Assembly: GCF_037975245.1 (NCBI RefSeq)
Contig: NC_092567.1
Location: 13,966,876-14,030,875 of the forward strand
DNA: 64,000 bases
Source of the DNA: Apostichopus japonicus
Taxonomy: Eukaryota > Echinodermata > Holothuroidea > Aspidochirotida > Stichopodidae
Direction of reading: 5' to 3'
The translations under genes and the position numbers were made by a program. Below, one piece after another: positions 24,260-35,289 of the stretch (the first letter of the stretch is position 1; every line of letters starts with the position of its first letter). The notes beneath the pieces were generated by a model. That model was not told where the DNA came from and searched no databases. It saw nothing but the letters and a program-made list of their open reading frames with translations.

Positions 24260-24443
24260 ATTCGTTGACACGAAACTCCTTTCTTCTTAATTGGTAAGAA
24301 TTCTAAGCATTTCGAGGGACAATGAACTGTTCAATCGTCACAGACGGTTTTTGTGCAACTTATGAAACATTTTCCAACATCCGTTTGTGCATTAGTAACT
24401 CTAGGGGAACTAGTATTAACCCAACAGTCATCTGTGCACGTTG
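24260..24443 (-). pseudogene. Possible dead cysteine-rich exon
   Basis: In the phase set by a GGTAG acceptor the minus strand reads CTDDCWVNTSSPRVTNAQ, then KCFISCTKTVCDD, one TGA stop, then VHCPSKCLEFLPIKKKGVSC, before a GTAAGA. Eight cysteines in 60 residues look like an extracellular cysteine-rich module. The stop and the phase-2 end make it unusable in the gene as seen, so I read it as a degenerate exon, or as chance. Confidence 0.3.
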
Positions 24444-24493
24444 CTACCGCTATTGTTTTACCGTAAGTATAAAATTGAAGTAGTTTGTATTAC

Positions 24494-24508
24494 CACATGA
24501 CCAGGAGA
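24494..24508 (-). other. Weak candidate micro-exon (15 nt)
   Basis: TCATTAG acceptor, 15 nt coding SWSC in phase 1, then GTAATA. The surrounding 80 bp resemble those around 24,863, so the two may be duplicated exon neighbourhoods. Acceptor and donor are both weak. Confidence 0.2.
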
Positions 24509-24607
24509 CTAATGATGGAGGAGTAGAATGAAAACAAAATTACTTGATCAGAATCAATCTTGTGTATACATGGACAATACTCTGGGGACTCGCTATTAAA
24601 TCATACT

Positions 24608-24745
24608 CAAATCAATCGTTGGAATTCATTTTCGGGACTTCTTTGGGAGTTACAATGGCATTTTCTTTCAAACTGTAAGTCAGATAAGCATTAGCGTTGT
24701 TGAAATGTTGCTTTTTATTTACGGGTAGTCTAAGATTTACATAAA
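24608..24745 (+). repeat. 138-bp direct repeat, copy 1
   Basis: CAAATCAATCGTTGGAATTC through GATTTACATAAA matches 25,375-25,512 at a constant offset of 767 bp with only a few mismatches. It is non-coding intron sequence. Confidence 0.85.
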
Positions 24746-24862
24746 CAAAAAAAAACCTGTGAACTATCCTTTAAATTCCACCGGAAGTGATGTCACTTCC
24801 ATTTAATGATCTGTACACGTAGTTATACTGCTTTTGTTTTAAATTGAAGTAGATTGTCTTAC

Positions 24863-24880
24863 CTGATGTATCCTGGAAGG
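24863..24880 (-). other. Weak candidate micro-exon (18 nt)
   Basis: An acceptor CCGCCAATAG, 18 nt reading FQDTS in phase 1, and a good donor G|GTAAGA. It preserves frame if included between the 26,857 and 23,775 exons, but has no cysteine, unlike the other micro-exons. Confidence 0.25.
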
Positions 24881-25374
24881 CTATTGGCGGAAAAGGAGAA
24901 TGGAAGCATACATATTTTAAAGGAGAATGTTTGATTGGTTGCAATCGTAAAATCCACCCCCCCAAAAAAAAAGTATATCACTGGATAACCCGCAAGTTAA
25001 CAAAGATATCCTTACGGTTACAAAAATATTTGCTTCGTTAAGTCTGTAGTTAACATTAATTATACAACCCCTCTCTATCTGTTAGTATCATTCTTGTGTC
25101 TGATTGGCTGATATGATATCATGTGACCATTCCAGACCACCCGTTAGTTTTCAGTAACGGATAGTTTCCTTCACTAGTATGCACAAGGATCTTCCAGGGA
25201 TTTTCTATTGACATATGGATATTCCAGTGCTATGAATATTTAACTTTAAATCAAGTTTGCATAGAGCAGCTAGTACCCTTCCCAACTTTTATCCATATAC
25301 ATAGAATAAATTATCTTTCGGCTGCCTTTTATTAGTTAATCAGTCATTTAAGAGGTGGTCAATGAGTCCATAAT

Positions 25375-25512
25375 CAAATCAATCGTTGGAATTCATTTTC
25401 GGGACTTCTTTGGGAGTTACAATGGCATTTTCTTTCAACCTGTAAGTCAGATAAGCATTAGCATTGTTGAAATGTTGCTTTGTATTTACGGGTAATCTAA
25501 GATTTACATAAA
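25375..25512 (+). repeat. 138-bp direct repeat, copy 2
   Basis: Partner of 24,608-24,745. The 600-odd bases between the copies are unrelated, so a local duplication or two insertions of the same short element would explain it. Confidence 0.85.
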
Positions 25513-25664
25513 AAACACTTGCTTAACTTCAGATTATCAAAATTGCGGTAAGCATATGAAGCCTACATCATTCACGACGATGATACTTAGCAAAACTGCC
25601 TTAAATATAATCCCAAGCAGAAGTGTGCGTCACACGAATCATGTCGTGTACGTTCATGGTGGGA

Positions 25665-26690
25665 TTGTTGCATCACACTGATGATAGCTGATTGGTTCCT
25701 CTTTAAGGTATGTGTAATGTCATAAACGTACCCAATGCGATTGTGGCGTCACACTGATGATAGCTGATTGGTTCCTTTAAGTTATGCGTTATGTGTGGAA
25801 AGTTCCTAATGCGATTGTGGCGACACACTGATGATAGCTGATTAGTTCCTTACTAAGGAATGCGAAATGCGATTGTGGCATCACACCGATGATAGCTGAT
25901 TGGTTACTCTTTAAGGTATGAGTTATGTTTTGAACGTTTCTAATGCGATTGTGGCGACACACTGATGATAGCTGATTGGTTCATCTTTATGGTATGCGTA
26001 ATGCGTTGAAAGTTCTTAATGCGATTGTGGCGTCACACTGATGGTAGCTGATTGGTTCCTCTTTAAGGTATGCGTAATGTGTTGAAAGTTCTTAATGCGA
26101 TTGTGGCGTCACACTGATGGTAGCTGATTGGTTCCTCTTTAAGGATGTGTAATGCGTTGAACGTACCCAATGCAATTGTGGCGTCACACTGATGATAGCT
26201 GATTGGTTCCTCTTTAAGGTATGTGTATTGCGTTGAACGTTCCTTATGCAATTGTGGCGTCACACTGATGGTAGCTGATTGGTTTCGATTTAAGGTATGT
26301 GTAATGTCATAACGTACCTAATGCGATTGTGGCGTCACACTGATTGTAGCTGATTGGTTCCTCTTTAAGGTATGTGTATTGCGTTGAACGTTCCTTATGC
26401 AATTGTGGCGTCACACTGATGGTAGCTGATTGGTTTCGATTTAAGGTATGTGTAATGTCATAACGTACCTAATGCGATTGTGGCGTCACACTGATGATAG
26501 CTTACTGGTTCCTCTTTAAGGTATGTGTGATGCGTTAAACGTACCCAATGCAATTGTGGCGTCACACTGATGGTAGCTGATTATTTCCTTAATAAGGTAT
26601 GCGTAATGCGTTGAACGTTCCTAATGTGTTTGTGCCGTCACACTGATTGTAGCTGATTGGTTCCTTTTCAAAGTATGTGTAAAGTGTTGA
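25665..26690. repeat. Tandem array of about 75-bp units, about 14 copies
   Basis: Each unit has the core TGTGGCGTCACACTGATG, then GTAGCTGATTGGTTCC and TTTAAGGTATG. Successive cores start near 25,741, 25,815, 25,873, 25,947 and on to about 26,630. The array lies in an intron of the VWC gene and shows no lasting open frame. Confidence 0.9.
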
Positions 26691-26856
26691 ACGTTCCTAT
26701 TTAAATGTGAACTGGAGTAACAGTTCATGATGTATTTAATCTAGTAGTCCAAACTGTGAAAATTCAGCGTTAGTCACATTGCAGGTGACAAACTAAATAG
26801 CAAGTAAAGAAACGTAAGTCAAATAAAAGCAAACCGTTAGATATTTATTAACTTAC

Positions 26857-26871
26857 TACAAGATCCTGGGT
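26857..26871 (-). CDS. Secreted VWC gene: 15-nt micro-exon
   Basis: A strong acceptor (TTTTCTGCCTACTCCTACAG), 15 nt (ACCCAGGATCTTGTA) and a consensus donor GTAAGT. In phase 1 it codes PGSC and completes Asp with the upstream G, giving DPGSC. The next exon then completes Lys. It shares length class, phase and the DPxxC pattern with the micro-exons at 32,118 and 34,057. Confidence 0.55.
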
Positions 26872-28027
26872 CTGTAGGAGTAGGCAGAAAATAGGACATT
26901 GTTATGATTTTCTTTATGACGTCAGACCATTGGAACAATATCAACGGATGATGTATAACAAAGAACTGATATATGAAAGGCATTAAATAATAAAGAATAT
27001 TTCCAAACAGTTCACTATACATGTGATCATCGGAATAACCATTTATGTTCAATGTTTAAATATCCACACAACGTTATATGTCCTTTCTGTTTTGTTTTAA
27101 GAAACCATAAAAATACATACATTGGCGACAGAGTTGTAATGCATCTGATTGGATGAAACAAAAAACAAGAGGGCAATTCATGTAGATAATAATTTATTTA
27201 TGTGATAGGAGTGGTTAATGTGATGGTATAGTACGGCCCTAATGGTATAGTACGGCCCTACACGTTTTGATCAAGCAATTTCATCTCTTGTTCAGCTGCC
27301 ATTTGTCGGACTTAACACAATCCGTGAATAGTTCTGTCACAATTTCATCTTTGCTTCGGCGCGTTTATGAAGCCATATTGTGAACATAATTTTGTTTTGT
27401 TTTATTGTCATTATTTCAAACTACGTTTCAATTGTAATTTTCCATGTTAGTGAGAGTTATAAGTGAAAGATATAATGATGTTTTCTTAATTCGTTGGAAG
27501 TAAAACGGCTTTATTTCACCACAAAGATTCATTATAATAAAACAATGGGGAAACTAACCAAGAAATATCAGCTACATCTGCTGACTTATGACATCACTAT
27601 GACATCACAAAATGACAGCCATGACTAAAACCACTACATCTCTTGGGAGTGATAGGAGTATCCATTATTATCGAGTGTTGCACACCAAGCGAGCCTCTCA
27701 ATCAAAGCAGAGAGAGGTGACGGTGGGTTTGAGTCTGCCTAACTCTAATCATCATCGTTGAGCACATGCTTGGTTATACAAAGTTGTAACTAACCATTCT
27801 ATCCATACAACGGTTCATGTAGCACAATAAAATATACAGTCGATGAATATCCAGCATGGTTTGCAAATATATAATATAAGAATAATGTTATAATTAAATG
27901 TTTTGCATTTTCTAAAGTTATTTTCGCTTTCAATTTTTCTGTCCCATTAAGTCCACGATGTATTCATTTTCTCTGTACAATTTTTCCCGAATCCGCCATT
28001 TATTATATAAAAAGAAATTAAACATAC
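26872..28027. other. Intron, no gene seen
   Basis: AT-rich intron of the VWC gene. A 20-bp unit GTATAGTACGGCCCTAATG-like is doubled near 27,223-27,260. Nothing else stands out. Confidence 0.5.
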
Positions 28028-28036
28028 CACAAGGAC
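28028..28036 (-). CDS. Secreted VWC gene: 9-nt micro-exon candidate
   Basis: GTCCTTGTG between a CGTCAAG acceptor, with a T/C-rich lead-in, and a GTATGT donor. In phase 1 it adds Gly-Pro-Cys and leaves a G that makes Asp with the next exon. The acceptor is weaker than at the other micro-exons. If it is skipped, the frame is still kept because nine is a multiple of three. Confidence 0.35.
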
Positions 28037-28146
28037 CTTGACGTACAGTAACGGCAACAAGAAAGCAAGAACGAAAAATCAAATTATTGAGATATGCAGA
28101 GACCATATGCAAGATACCATATCTAGAGACCATATGTAGAGACCAT

Positions 28147-28163
28147 ATATATATATTTATATG

Positions 28164-28203
<40 letters not shown>
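28147..28203. repeat. (TA)n microsatellite
   Basis: Nearly pure TA dinucleotides with one or two interruptions. Confidence 0.9.
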
Positions 28204-28206
<3 letters not shown>

Positions 28207-28744
28207 ACCTGTCGAACCTGTATCGAACCATTCTGTGGGCTTATAAATACATGTTCACATTCAGTGCAGCGGTTACGAAGTAGAGAAGAATATTCAACTT
28301 GGTCATATGTCACCTGAGCTTGGTGATGCATACAGGTATAAGACTCACGCGAATGTATACCAAACTGTCAAAAAACTGTTTATTATTTGAAGAAAATCTT
28401 GATTACCCATGCACGCACAATTTATTCTCAATTCTGTTGAGATCAAATAGAAAAAGATGTTTTAAATATGTGTTACTACTATAATAATAAATAAATAAAT
28501 TCACATACTATATTGTAACGTCACTTCCGTGTCTGGTGGGGCAATTGTAAAAGCTGGGGTTGGCGAAAGAACGTCTCGACAAAAAGATAGCAATGGAGAA
28601 TATATTAAAGTGCCCGTGGCACAGTGGTACAGCTTATGCAAACCTGCATTAATACAGTTTTATTAAAATATTTATCTTACAATATATAGCTGTAATAGGT
28701 ATCCTTGCATTACGCAGAACGTTAACCGTCAACGAAAATTATGC

Positions 28745-29170
28745 TATATCACAATGCGGCGCACTGCACGGCGTCAAACGCAGCATACAACGCAGTACCA
28801 AACGCAGAGTCCAAACGCAGCAACAACGCAGCACCAAACGTAGACTCCAAACGCAGCATACAACGCAAAACCAAACGTAGACTCCAAACGCAGCATACAA
28901 CGCAACACCAAACACAGAGTCTAAACGCAGCATTCAACGCAGCACCAAACGTAGACTCCAAAAGCAACATACAACGCAACACCAAACGCAGAGTCTGACG
29001 CAGCATACAACGCAGCACCAAACGTTGAATCCAAACGCAGCATACAACGCAGCACAAAACGCAGAGTCTAAACGCAGCAACAACGCAGCACCAAACGTAG
29101 ACTCCAAACGCAGCATACAACGCAACACTAAACGCAGAATCTAAACGCAGCATATAACGCAGGACGTTGG
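28745..29170. repeat. Tandem array of about 37-bp units, left part
   Basis: Alternating units such as CCAAACGTAGACTCCAAACG and CAGCATACAACGCAGCACC recur about ten times. The array resumes at about 29,570-29,670 after an inserted SINE. Long open frames on the minus strand here come from the repeat and are not genes. Confidence 0.88.
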
Positions 29171-29186
29171 GGGAGGGGGGGGGGGG

Positions 29187-29565
29187 GCGTTGTGGTCAAG
29201 TGGTTAAGGCAGTGGACTTGTGATCTAAGGATTGCAGGTTCGAGTCCTGGCCAGATCATTGCGTTGTGTCCTTGGGCAAGGCACTTTATCTCCATTGCCT
29301 CTCTTCACCCCGGTGTATGAATGGGGACTTATGAGGTAACTTGTAATTATAGTTGTATGCGCCGGCTTGTGGCTGCACCCTATGGGAAGTCCCTCGGGGA
29401 CACTTGGATGTGGTGCACTGTGGTGTCCCGGGAGAGACTGATTGAATTGTGCACACTTTGGTGTGTGGGTGTGACAAGTTACCAATGACCAAGGGTTAAG
29501 TTGTAAAGTCATGTGAGGAGGCATTAGCCTCATACACGACTGTAAACCTTCAACTTTTTTTTAAC
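29187..29565 (+). mobile_element. tRNA-derived SINE inserted in the 37-bp array
   Basis: The head has an A box TGGTCAAGTGG and a B box GGTTCGAGTCC. The conserved CCTTGGGCAAGGCACTTTA follows, a motif common in SINEs of marine animals. A long body and a T-run close it at about 29,560. A related copy with a different tail lies at 33,033. RNA polymerase III would read it from the internal boxes. Confidence 0.75.
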
Positions 29566-29569
29566 ACCA

Positions 29570-29670
29570 AACGTAGACTCCAAACGCAGCATACAACGCA
29601 ACACCAAACGCAGAGTCTAAACGCAGCATACAACGCAGCCCCAAAGTAGACTCCAAACGCAGCATACAAC
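29570..29670. repeat. 37-bp array, right part
   Basis: The units ACCAAACGTAGACTCC and CAGCATACAACGCA continue after the SINE, showing the array was there first. Confidence 0.8.
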
Positions 29671-29829
29671 TCACACATGCATAAAATAAGATTTTGAGCA
29701 CTTACAACATCGATGAACTTGTAGGCATTATTATTAAATTAAGGAACTTACCGACTTCGTTGATAGGCAGAATGCACAAATGCATAGAGATTTCGATGAC
29801 TTCAATACAATAGAATTCTGCTTGTTCAC

Positions 29830-31120
29830 CAGAAGTAGCTCTGATAACATATATGTCCCGATTTCAACCAAGAGATATCATGTTTTCAAAGGTTTTCAGA
29901 GTTTGACCTCTGGTGAACCAGATAACCTTTGACTCCACCAAAACAATTGAGTTCTTATATGCAATATAACGCAGCCGCATGCCATTAAACTCAATATAGC
30001 ACATCCACATGATAAGTATGAGAATTATTCATACTTCTTATCTTGAGATATAATGACATAGTGTTTACAAGTTTTTCAGTTTTTTACATCTGGTGATCTC
30101 AGAGGACCGTTGACCTCCACTTAAAACAATTGAGTTCTTCTATTCAATATAACGCATCCCGCATGCCAAGTAAAAACAATTTACATGCTTCCTTACATGC
30201 GATATCGTGTTTACATCTATATTTGACCTCTGGTGACCTCAGTTGGCCTTTGACCTCCACTAAAAATTACATAGTTTTATTACTCAATATAACACATCCA
30301 ATGATTAGTATCAGAAGTATCCATGCTTCCTATCTTGAGATGTAATGACATAGTGTTTACATGTTTTTCAGTGATTGACATCTGGTGACCCGAGAGGATC
30401 GTTGACCTCAACCAAAACCAAAAGGGTTCTTTATCTCAATGTGACATTTCTTCATACCGAGTATGAAAAGTATCTTTGATTCCTATCTTCAGATATCAGG
30501 TTTTACAATGTTTTCAGTGTTTGGATCTAGTGAACTCAGGTGAACTATGACCTCTTCGAAAAACAATAGGCTTCTTCTCTTCCATATGAAATTTCTACAT
30601 ACCAAGAATGAAATGTATCCATGCTTTCTATCTTGAGATAAAGGGTTTACAGTGTTCAGTGTTCAGTTTCTGACCTCTGATGACCTCAGATGACCTTTGA
30701 CCATGACCTCTGCCAAAACAGGGGTTTTCTACTAAGAATGATGCACACACATACCAAGTATAAAGTGTATTCATACTTCCTATCATGAGATATGGTGTTA
30801 CAAATTTTCAGCGTTTGACCTCTGGTGACCACCAGTGACCATTGACCTCCATAAAAAAAAATCTGCCACATGCCAAGTATGAGAAGTAACCATGCTTCCT
30901 AACTTGATAGATCGTGTTTACCAGGTTTTCCAGCTTTTACCTCTAGTGACCTCTGGTGACCTCAGATGACAATTGATCTCAACAAAAAAAGAATACGCTT
31001 CTTCCTCTCAATGTGACATATCTACATACCAAATATGAAAAGTATCAATGATTCCAATCTTGATATATCATTTTTACAGGGTTTACAGTTTTTGATGTCT
31101 GGTGACGTCTGGTGTTATGT
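29830..31120. repeat. Diverged tandem repeats of about 150-170 bp rich in TGACCT
   Basis: Eight or so diverged copies share CCATGCTTCCTATCTTGAGA, then TTTTCAGTGTTTGACCTCTG, GTGACCTCAGATGACC, TTTGACCTCCAC and an A-rich spacer. The TGACCT words are complements of AGGTCA. TGACCTTTGACC, near 30,691, is a full direct repeat with one-base spacing. No coding potential is seen. Confidence 0.8.
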
Positions 31121-32117
31121 TTCCGCTTTGGTTTAATTTTCATAATATATATACTTTTCAATAACTTGTCAGATGTGACTTTGTTAAAAATATATTGATG
31201 ACTGACATATCACTAGCAGAAGTAAACTTGAAGACTTCTAAACAGTGTGAGTCTGCTCCTGGGACCACGTCGTTAGGGCCATAAGGAGGGCCCTGGACCC
31301 CCCCCCATAAGTCTTTGCGCACACTCCTTCAGTTTCATCCATGTTCATTCATATTTTAAATTCAATGATCCTCTCGCTTACGACCCCTCCCTTACTAGTT
31401 GTTACTGGGCTGGGCTTGGCTGCTCTGGGCCGATTGCTACAGTGCAAACTTAATGACCGTGGTCGTTACTTTCGTTTTCGTACTACAGCTCTGCCTCATC
31501 TGCTAAATGAGCTAACTGCATATGTAAATTATGTAGTACTAAGTTGTTGCTAGTCACCATCAACTGTTGCGTCGTTAGGCCTAAGCCTTGGGCCCTGGGT
31601 GCAGGAACTCGATAGTTATAGGCCTAATTGTCATGAGCGACACGCAATAAACTAACGGCAGCTTCAACTTTGCCTAGTAAAATGTGAGCCCTCTGTTCGT
31701 CTGCTGGAATTAACCTAAATGCAGTTAACAAACGACATAAGTTGATTGTATATGCTGCAAATAAGTAACCAATACTAGTAGTATTACTACTCATATACTG
31801 CAGTGTTATAGCCTAACGTTGGATATCACAACTTATATCTAGTATCACATATATATGGACGTTATATATGTATATACATGTATGTTGCAAATATCACATA
31901 ACTATGGACGTTATAACCTTTATATATGTGTACTTAATTCTGTATTGTGTGGCACCTCATACCTCTCCATACACGCTCCATACACTCTCATTCCTTCTCC
32001 CTTAGGTTCCAGTTCGTCAGACCAAATCACACAAAATAAAACACTGAACAAAAAACTTCGAAAACAATCGTAAACCTAGGAAAACAAAGAAGGATGGTTG
32101 AGTGTTATTAATCTAAC
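31121..32117. other. Intron, no gene seen
   Basis: AT-rich. Two short G/C-rich patches (31,255-31,305 and 31,565-31,605) with CGTCGTTAGG resemble transposon ends, but no matching partners were found. Confidence 0.45.
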
Positions 32118-32135
32118 CTGCACACTGACTAGGAT
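32118..32135 (-). CDS. Secreted VWC gene: 18-nt micro-exon
   Basis: A long pyrimidine tract ending CTTCTTCGCAG precedes 18 nt (ATCCTAGTCAGTGTGCAG) and a GTTAGA donor. In phase 1 the exon codes PSQCA, and the preceding G makes Asp, giving DPSQCA. It has the same length, phase and motif as 34,057. Confidence 0.55.
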
Positions 32136-33032
32136 CTGCGAAGAAGTTAAAGAAGAAGGAGAAATTGAAATGTTAGGTTTGTAGACACAAATGTTTGTTT
32201 TAAGGACACTAGTCTGATTATTCAGAATAATCAATAATTTACCAGACCTACTCATTTCAAAACGTTAAGCAAAAAATGAAACAGAAGCCATATGTTTACT
32301 TATAGGGTGATTGTTTAGACAGCTCATACAGTCAATTGTGGTATATGGTGAAGCATTTTAAATGCCGATTTCAGGCGTAAGTTCAAGGGTTGTGAGCAAG
32401 CGTCAATTGCTCGGCCTCAAACAATATATTCAAAGGAGTTATATCAGCACAGCGAAATTAAACATGTTCAGTTTTTGGTATGATGGACAAAAAGTTAGTA
32501 GTTGTCCTCAAAATATCAAAACCAAGGTTAACATGCATGGATGACGTAAAATTAAATCTCTGCATGGAATGGTTACTTATATGTTTCCTGTTTAGTTATA
32601 ATTTGAATACATTCTTTGAAATAACATAGATATATGTAAAAATGCTTTACGCACTCATGTCACATAGTGTTTTCACGTCTGTAAAGATCAAGAGGACATA
32701 AAAACAATAAAACGTAACAATTTTCTTTTGAAATATTTCCGATATATTTAAGACTTGAATTTTATATTATCATTTTCATTTGTCTGATGGAGTTAACGAT
32801 TTCGCTTTGAACATATGTTTATGGATACCACGTGAGCGAAGAGGGGTGGGATCGGTGGGGCGTGTTGTTCTATGATTGCTGAAGAAATGTCACTTAAAAA
32901 CTGATAAGTCCCACAGCTACCCTCCGGCTCACCACTACATAATTCTCCAGTACAAGAAGTACTCGCAGATCTATGTGGCTAGGACTCTTCCGTTGCTTCT
33001 AATTAGATCATCAAATACAGAAATGTTTGTGA

Positions 33033-33330
33033 GAGCGTTGTGGTCAAGTGGTAAATGCAGTGGACTTGTGATCTAAGGATTGCAGGTTCGAGTCCTGTCC
33101 AGATCATTGCGTTGTGACCTTGGGCGAGGCACTTCATCTCCATCGCCTCTATTCACGCAGGTGTATAATGGGAACCTGTGCGATACAACTGTCAGTTAGG
33201 TGTTGTTTAACTGCTGCCACGTGGATGGTTTTGTCTCTATGTTTGACAGGTTATCGAAGACCAGGGTAATATTGTGATTCGTGGACTAGTGTCTGCGCTT
33301 TATAAATCCTCAATGTTATTGTTCATTTGA
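33033..33330 (+). mobile_element. tRNA-derived SINE, second copy
   Basis: The head is nearly the same as at 29,187 (TGGTCAAGTGG, GGTTCGAGTCC, CCTTGGGCGAGGCACTTCA). The tail differs and ends GCGCTTTATAAATCC, which resembles SINE 3' tails used by LINE machinery. Confidence 0.7.
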
Positions 33331-34056
33331 AAACCTTTGAAGTTGATATTAAAATTAAAGTATTGTGAGAGGGAGTTGTTAATGATACCTTTACATACTA
33401 TATGCATTAATAACTCCCGTGATTCTACTTGAGATGTTGTTGCTTTATGCATATCATTAAGAAGAAAATGAACATTTTGAGCAAAATAATTTACTGGGTG
33501 GGCAAAATAATTAACTGGGCGAGCAACATAATTTATCGGGTGTGCAAAATAATTACTGGGTGGCCAATTGCCCGCCCACTCTGTAATATTTCAAGCTATG
33601 ATATGCTTATTCTCTTGTATGCGCATTTGATTTTAAATTGAAACTGACGTCAGATATTCGTCGCATTAGAATTAAATCGATTCTCATAAACAGTTTAAAA
33701 CGTATTCTTTCAACTTGACGTTACTACTAGAGCACCCTCTTTGATGAAATCAAACACCATGTTACTTTCGGTGATAAAAGTCGTATCTTTTTGTGTTGCT
33801 CCTCAGGATATGACGTAATGATATTTGTGTTAGACTTTGTGATCCAGGCATTTTAATTGCTGATCGTAAGGTGTTTAAAGGGTAATATTTCAATTGGTAA
33901 CAATGATATAGAATACAGCTGCTTGGATTGAGGGTAGTGTCTTTTTAAAGGTTAACAACATATCCACATTAATGTTATGCCTAAAATCATCCTTTTAAAA
34001 CAAAGAAAACGAAATATGACTTAAAACAATACAAGCATAATAGATAGATAACATAC
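33331..34056. other. Intron, no gene seen
   Basis: AT-rich. A short stretch near 33,495-33,570 repeats AAAATAATTTACTGGGTGGGC-like words three to four times. No exon is visible. Confidence 0.45.
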
Positions 34057-34074
34057 CGCATTCATCGTTTGGAT
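34057..34074 (-). CDS. Secreted VWC gene: 18-nt micro-exon
   Basis: Acceptor GGCAATTGTCTACAG, 18 nt (ATCCAAACGATGAATGCG), donor GTATGT. In phase 1 it codes PNDEC and the final G makes Asp with the next micro-exon. With the A left by the signal-peptide exon it makes Asn. Confidence 0.55.
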
Positions 34075-35281
34075 CTGTAGACAATTGCCAAAAATTGCAA
34101 ATATTAATGTTTCGAATTCCCCGTAAGAATATTACGAGGCTATAATATAGAATCATACCATATTGTTGGTGTGGAAGTACATTGTCTTAAGTAATTGATA
34201 ACTGTGTAAAAGTATATACAAAGAAAAGCCCTGACTTGGAAGGGGGGGGGGTGCATGGTTTCTTTTAAGTACTACTAATATACGGTGGCCGCAATGGACC
34301 ATTGTAGGCTGGTGTACCTATGTTGAATAACAGCATTGGGTAGTTCACAAGCATGTTTCTGTATACTATGGCTGTGATTTCCACTAACGTAGGACACAGT
34401 TCTATTACATGTATTAACTAGAAACATATTTCTTTGGCCAGAATTCTATTTTTAATTCTATGGCATTTAGTACCAATCCATTCCACTCAATATGACGCAA
34501 ATAAATATTCTTGAAGTAAGTTATCATTAATCATTCTATAATTGAGTTCATTCGATTAAAGCTTAAGTAACTGTATATTCAATCAAGGGTTACAGAGAAG
34601 TTTGTAGGTATCTTCAAAATATCGAGCTAAAGTGGAAATGACGTAGAATAAAGTGTACAAATATATCATAACAGGTCAATAACGTTAAAACGAAAGTACA
34701 CTTTTATTGACACATAAATTCAGGTCGAGGTGAGGATCATTCTGTCTCATATATTTCTGGTTTGGATATTTTTGAACAGCAAAACAGTATAATTTGACAA
34801 CGAAATGCATTTATTAATATTCTCTAAATTCTCAGCAGAAGGACACTGCTTAAGTAACAAAACAGTACTCTTTTAGTTAAAAACATCGAAGTGCACTTTT
34901 CATTGACAACAAGAGGCGCTTCTCATCATGATGAGAAACGGCTATTTTGAGTGTTTTTATTAAATTATCTGATTCTTGTTATGAATGATAAGAAATAATA
35001 TATTTACATTGTAAGCAGATTGATGGTATTTCTGTTAAGAAGAGGAAAAAGTAAAACCTAACTTTTCAAATTTGTCATTGTATCTTGATAATAACTTTCA
35101 TGTTTATATTTTAATAACTTATAATAAACGACATAAGCAAAATTCATATATTAAATAAGGGGCTTAGACAACTTAAGGCAGCATGCCATTGAACCTTTCA
35201 CATCCAACCTACAACTTACACAACACTCTGCACACATCTTTACTTCTTCCTATTGAATCGCAATTTCAAGGTGAAAGTATA
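34075..35281. other. Intron, no gene seen
   Basis: Strongly AT-rich with a poly-G run near 34,243. Nothing coding is seen. Confidence 0.5.
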
Positions 35282-35289
35282 CAAAGTAG

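Noticed and set aside
28739-29153. 134-codon open frame on the minus strand
   Set aside because: It is produced by the 37-bp repeat; the opposite strand is open as well and no family resemblance exists.
29706-29717. 12-nt micro-exon coding HRC
   Set aside because: The phase and GTAAGT donor fit, but the acceptor CTACAAG has no pyrimidine tract.
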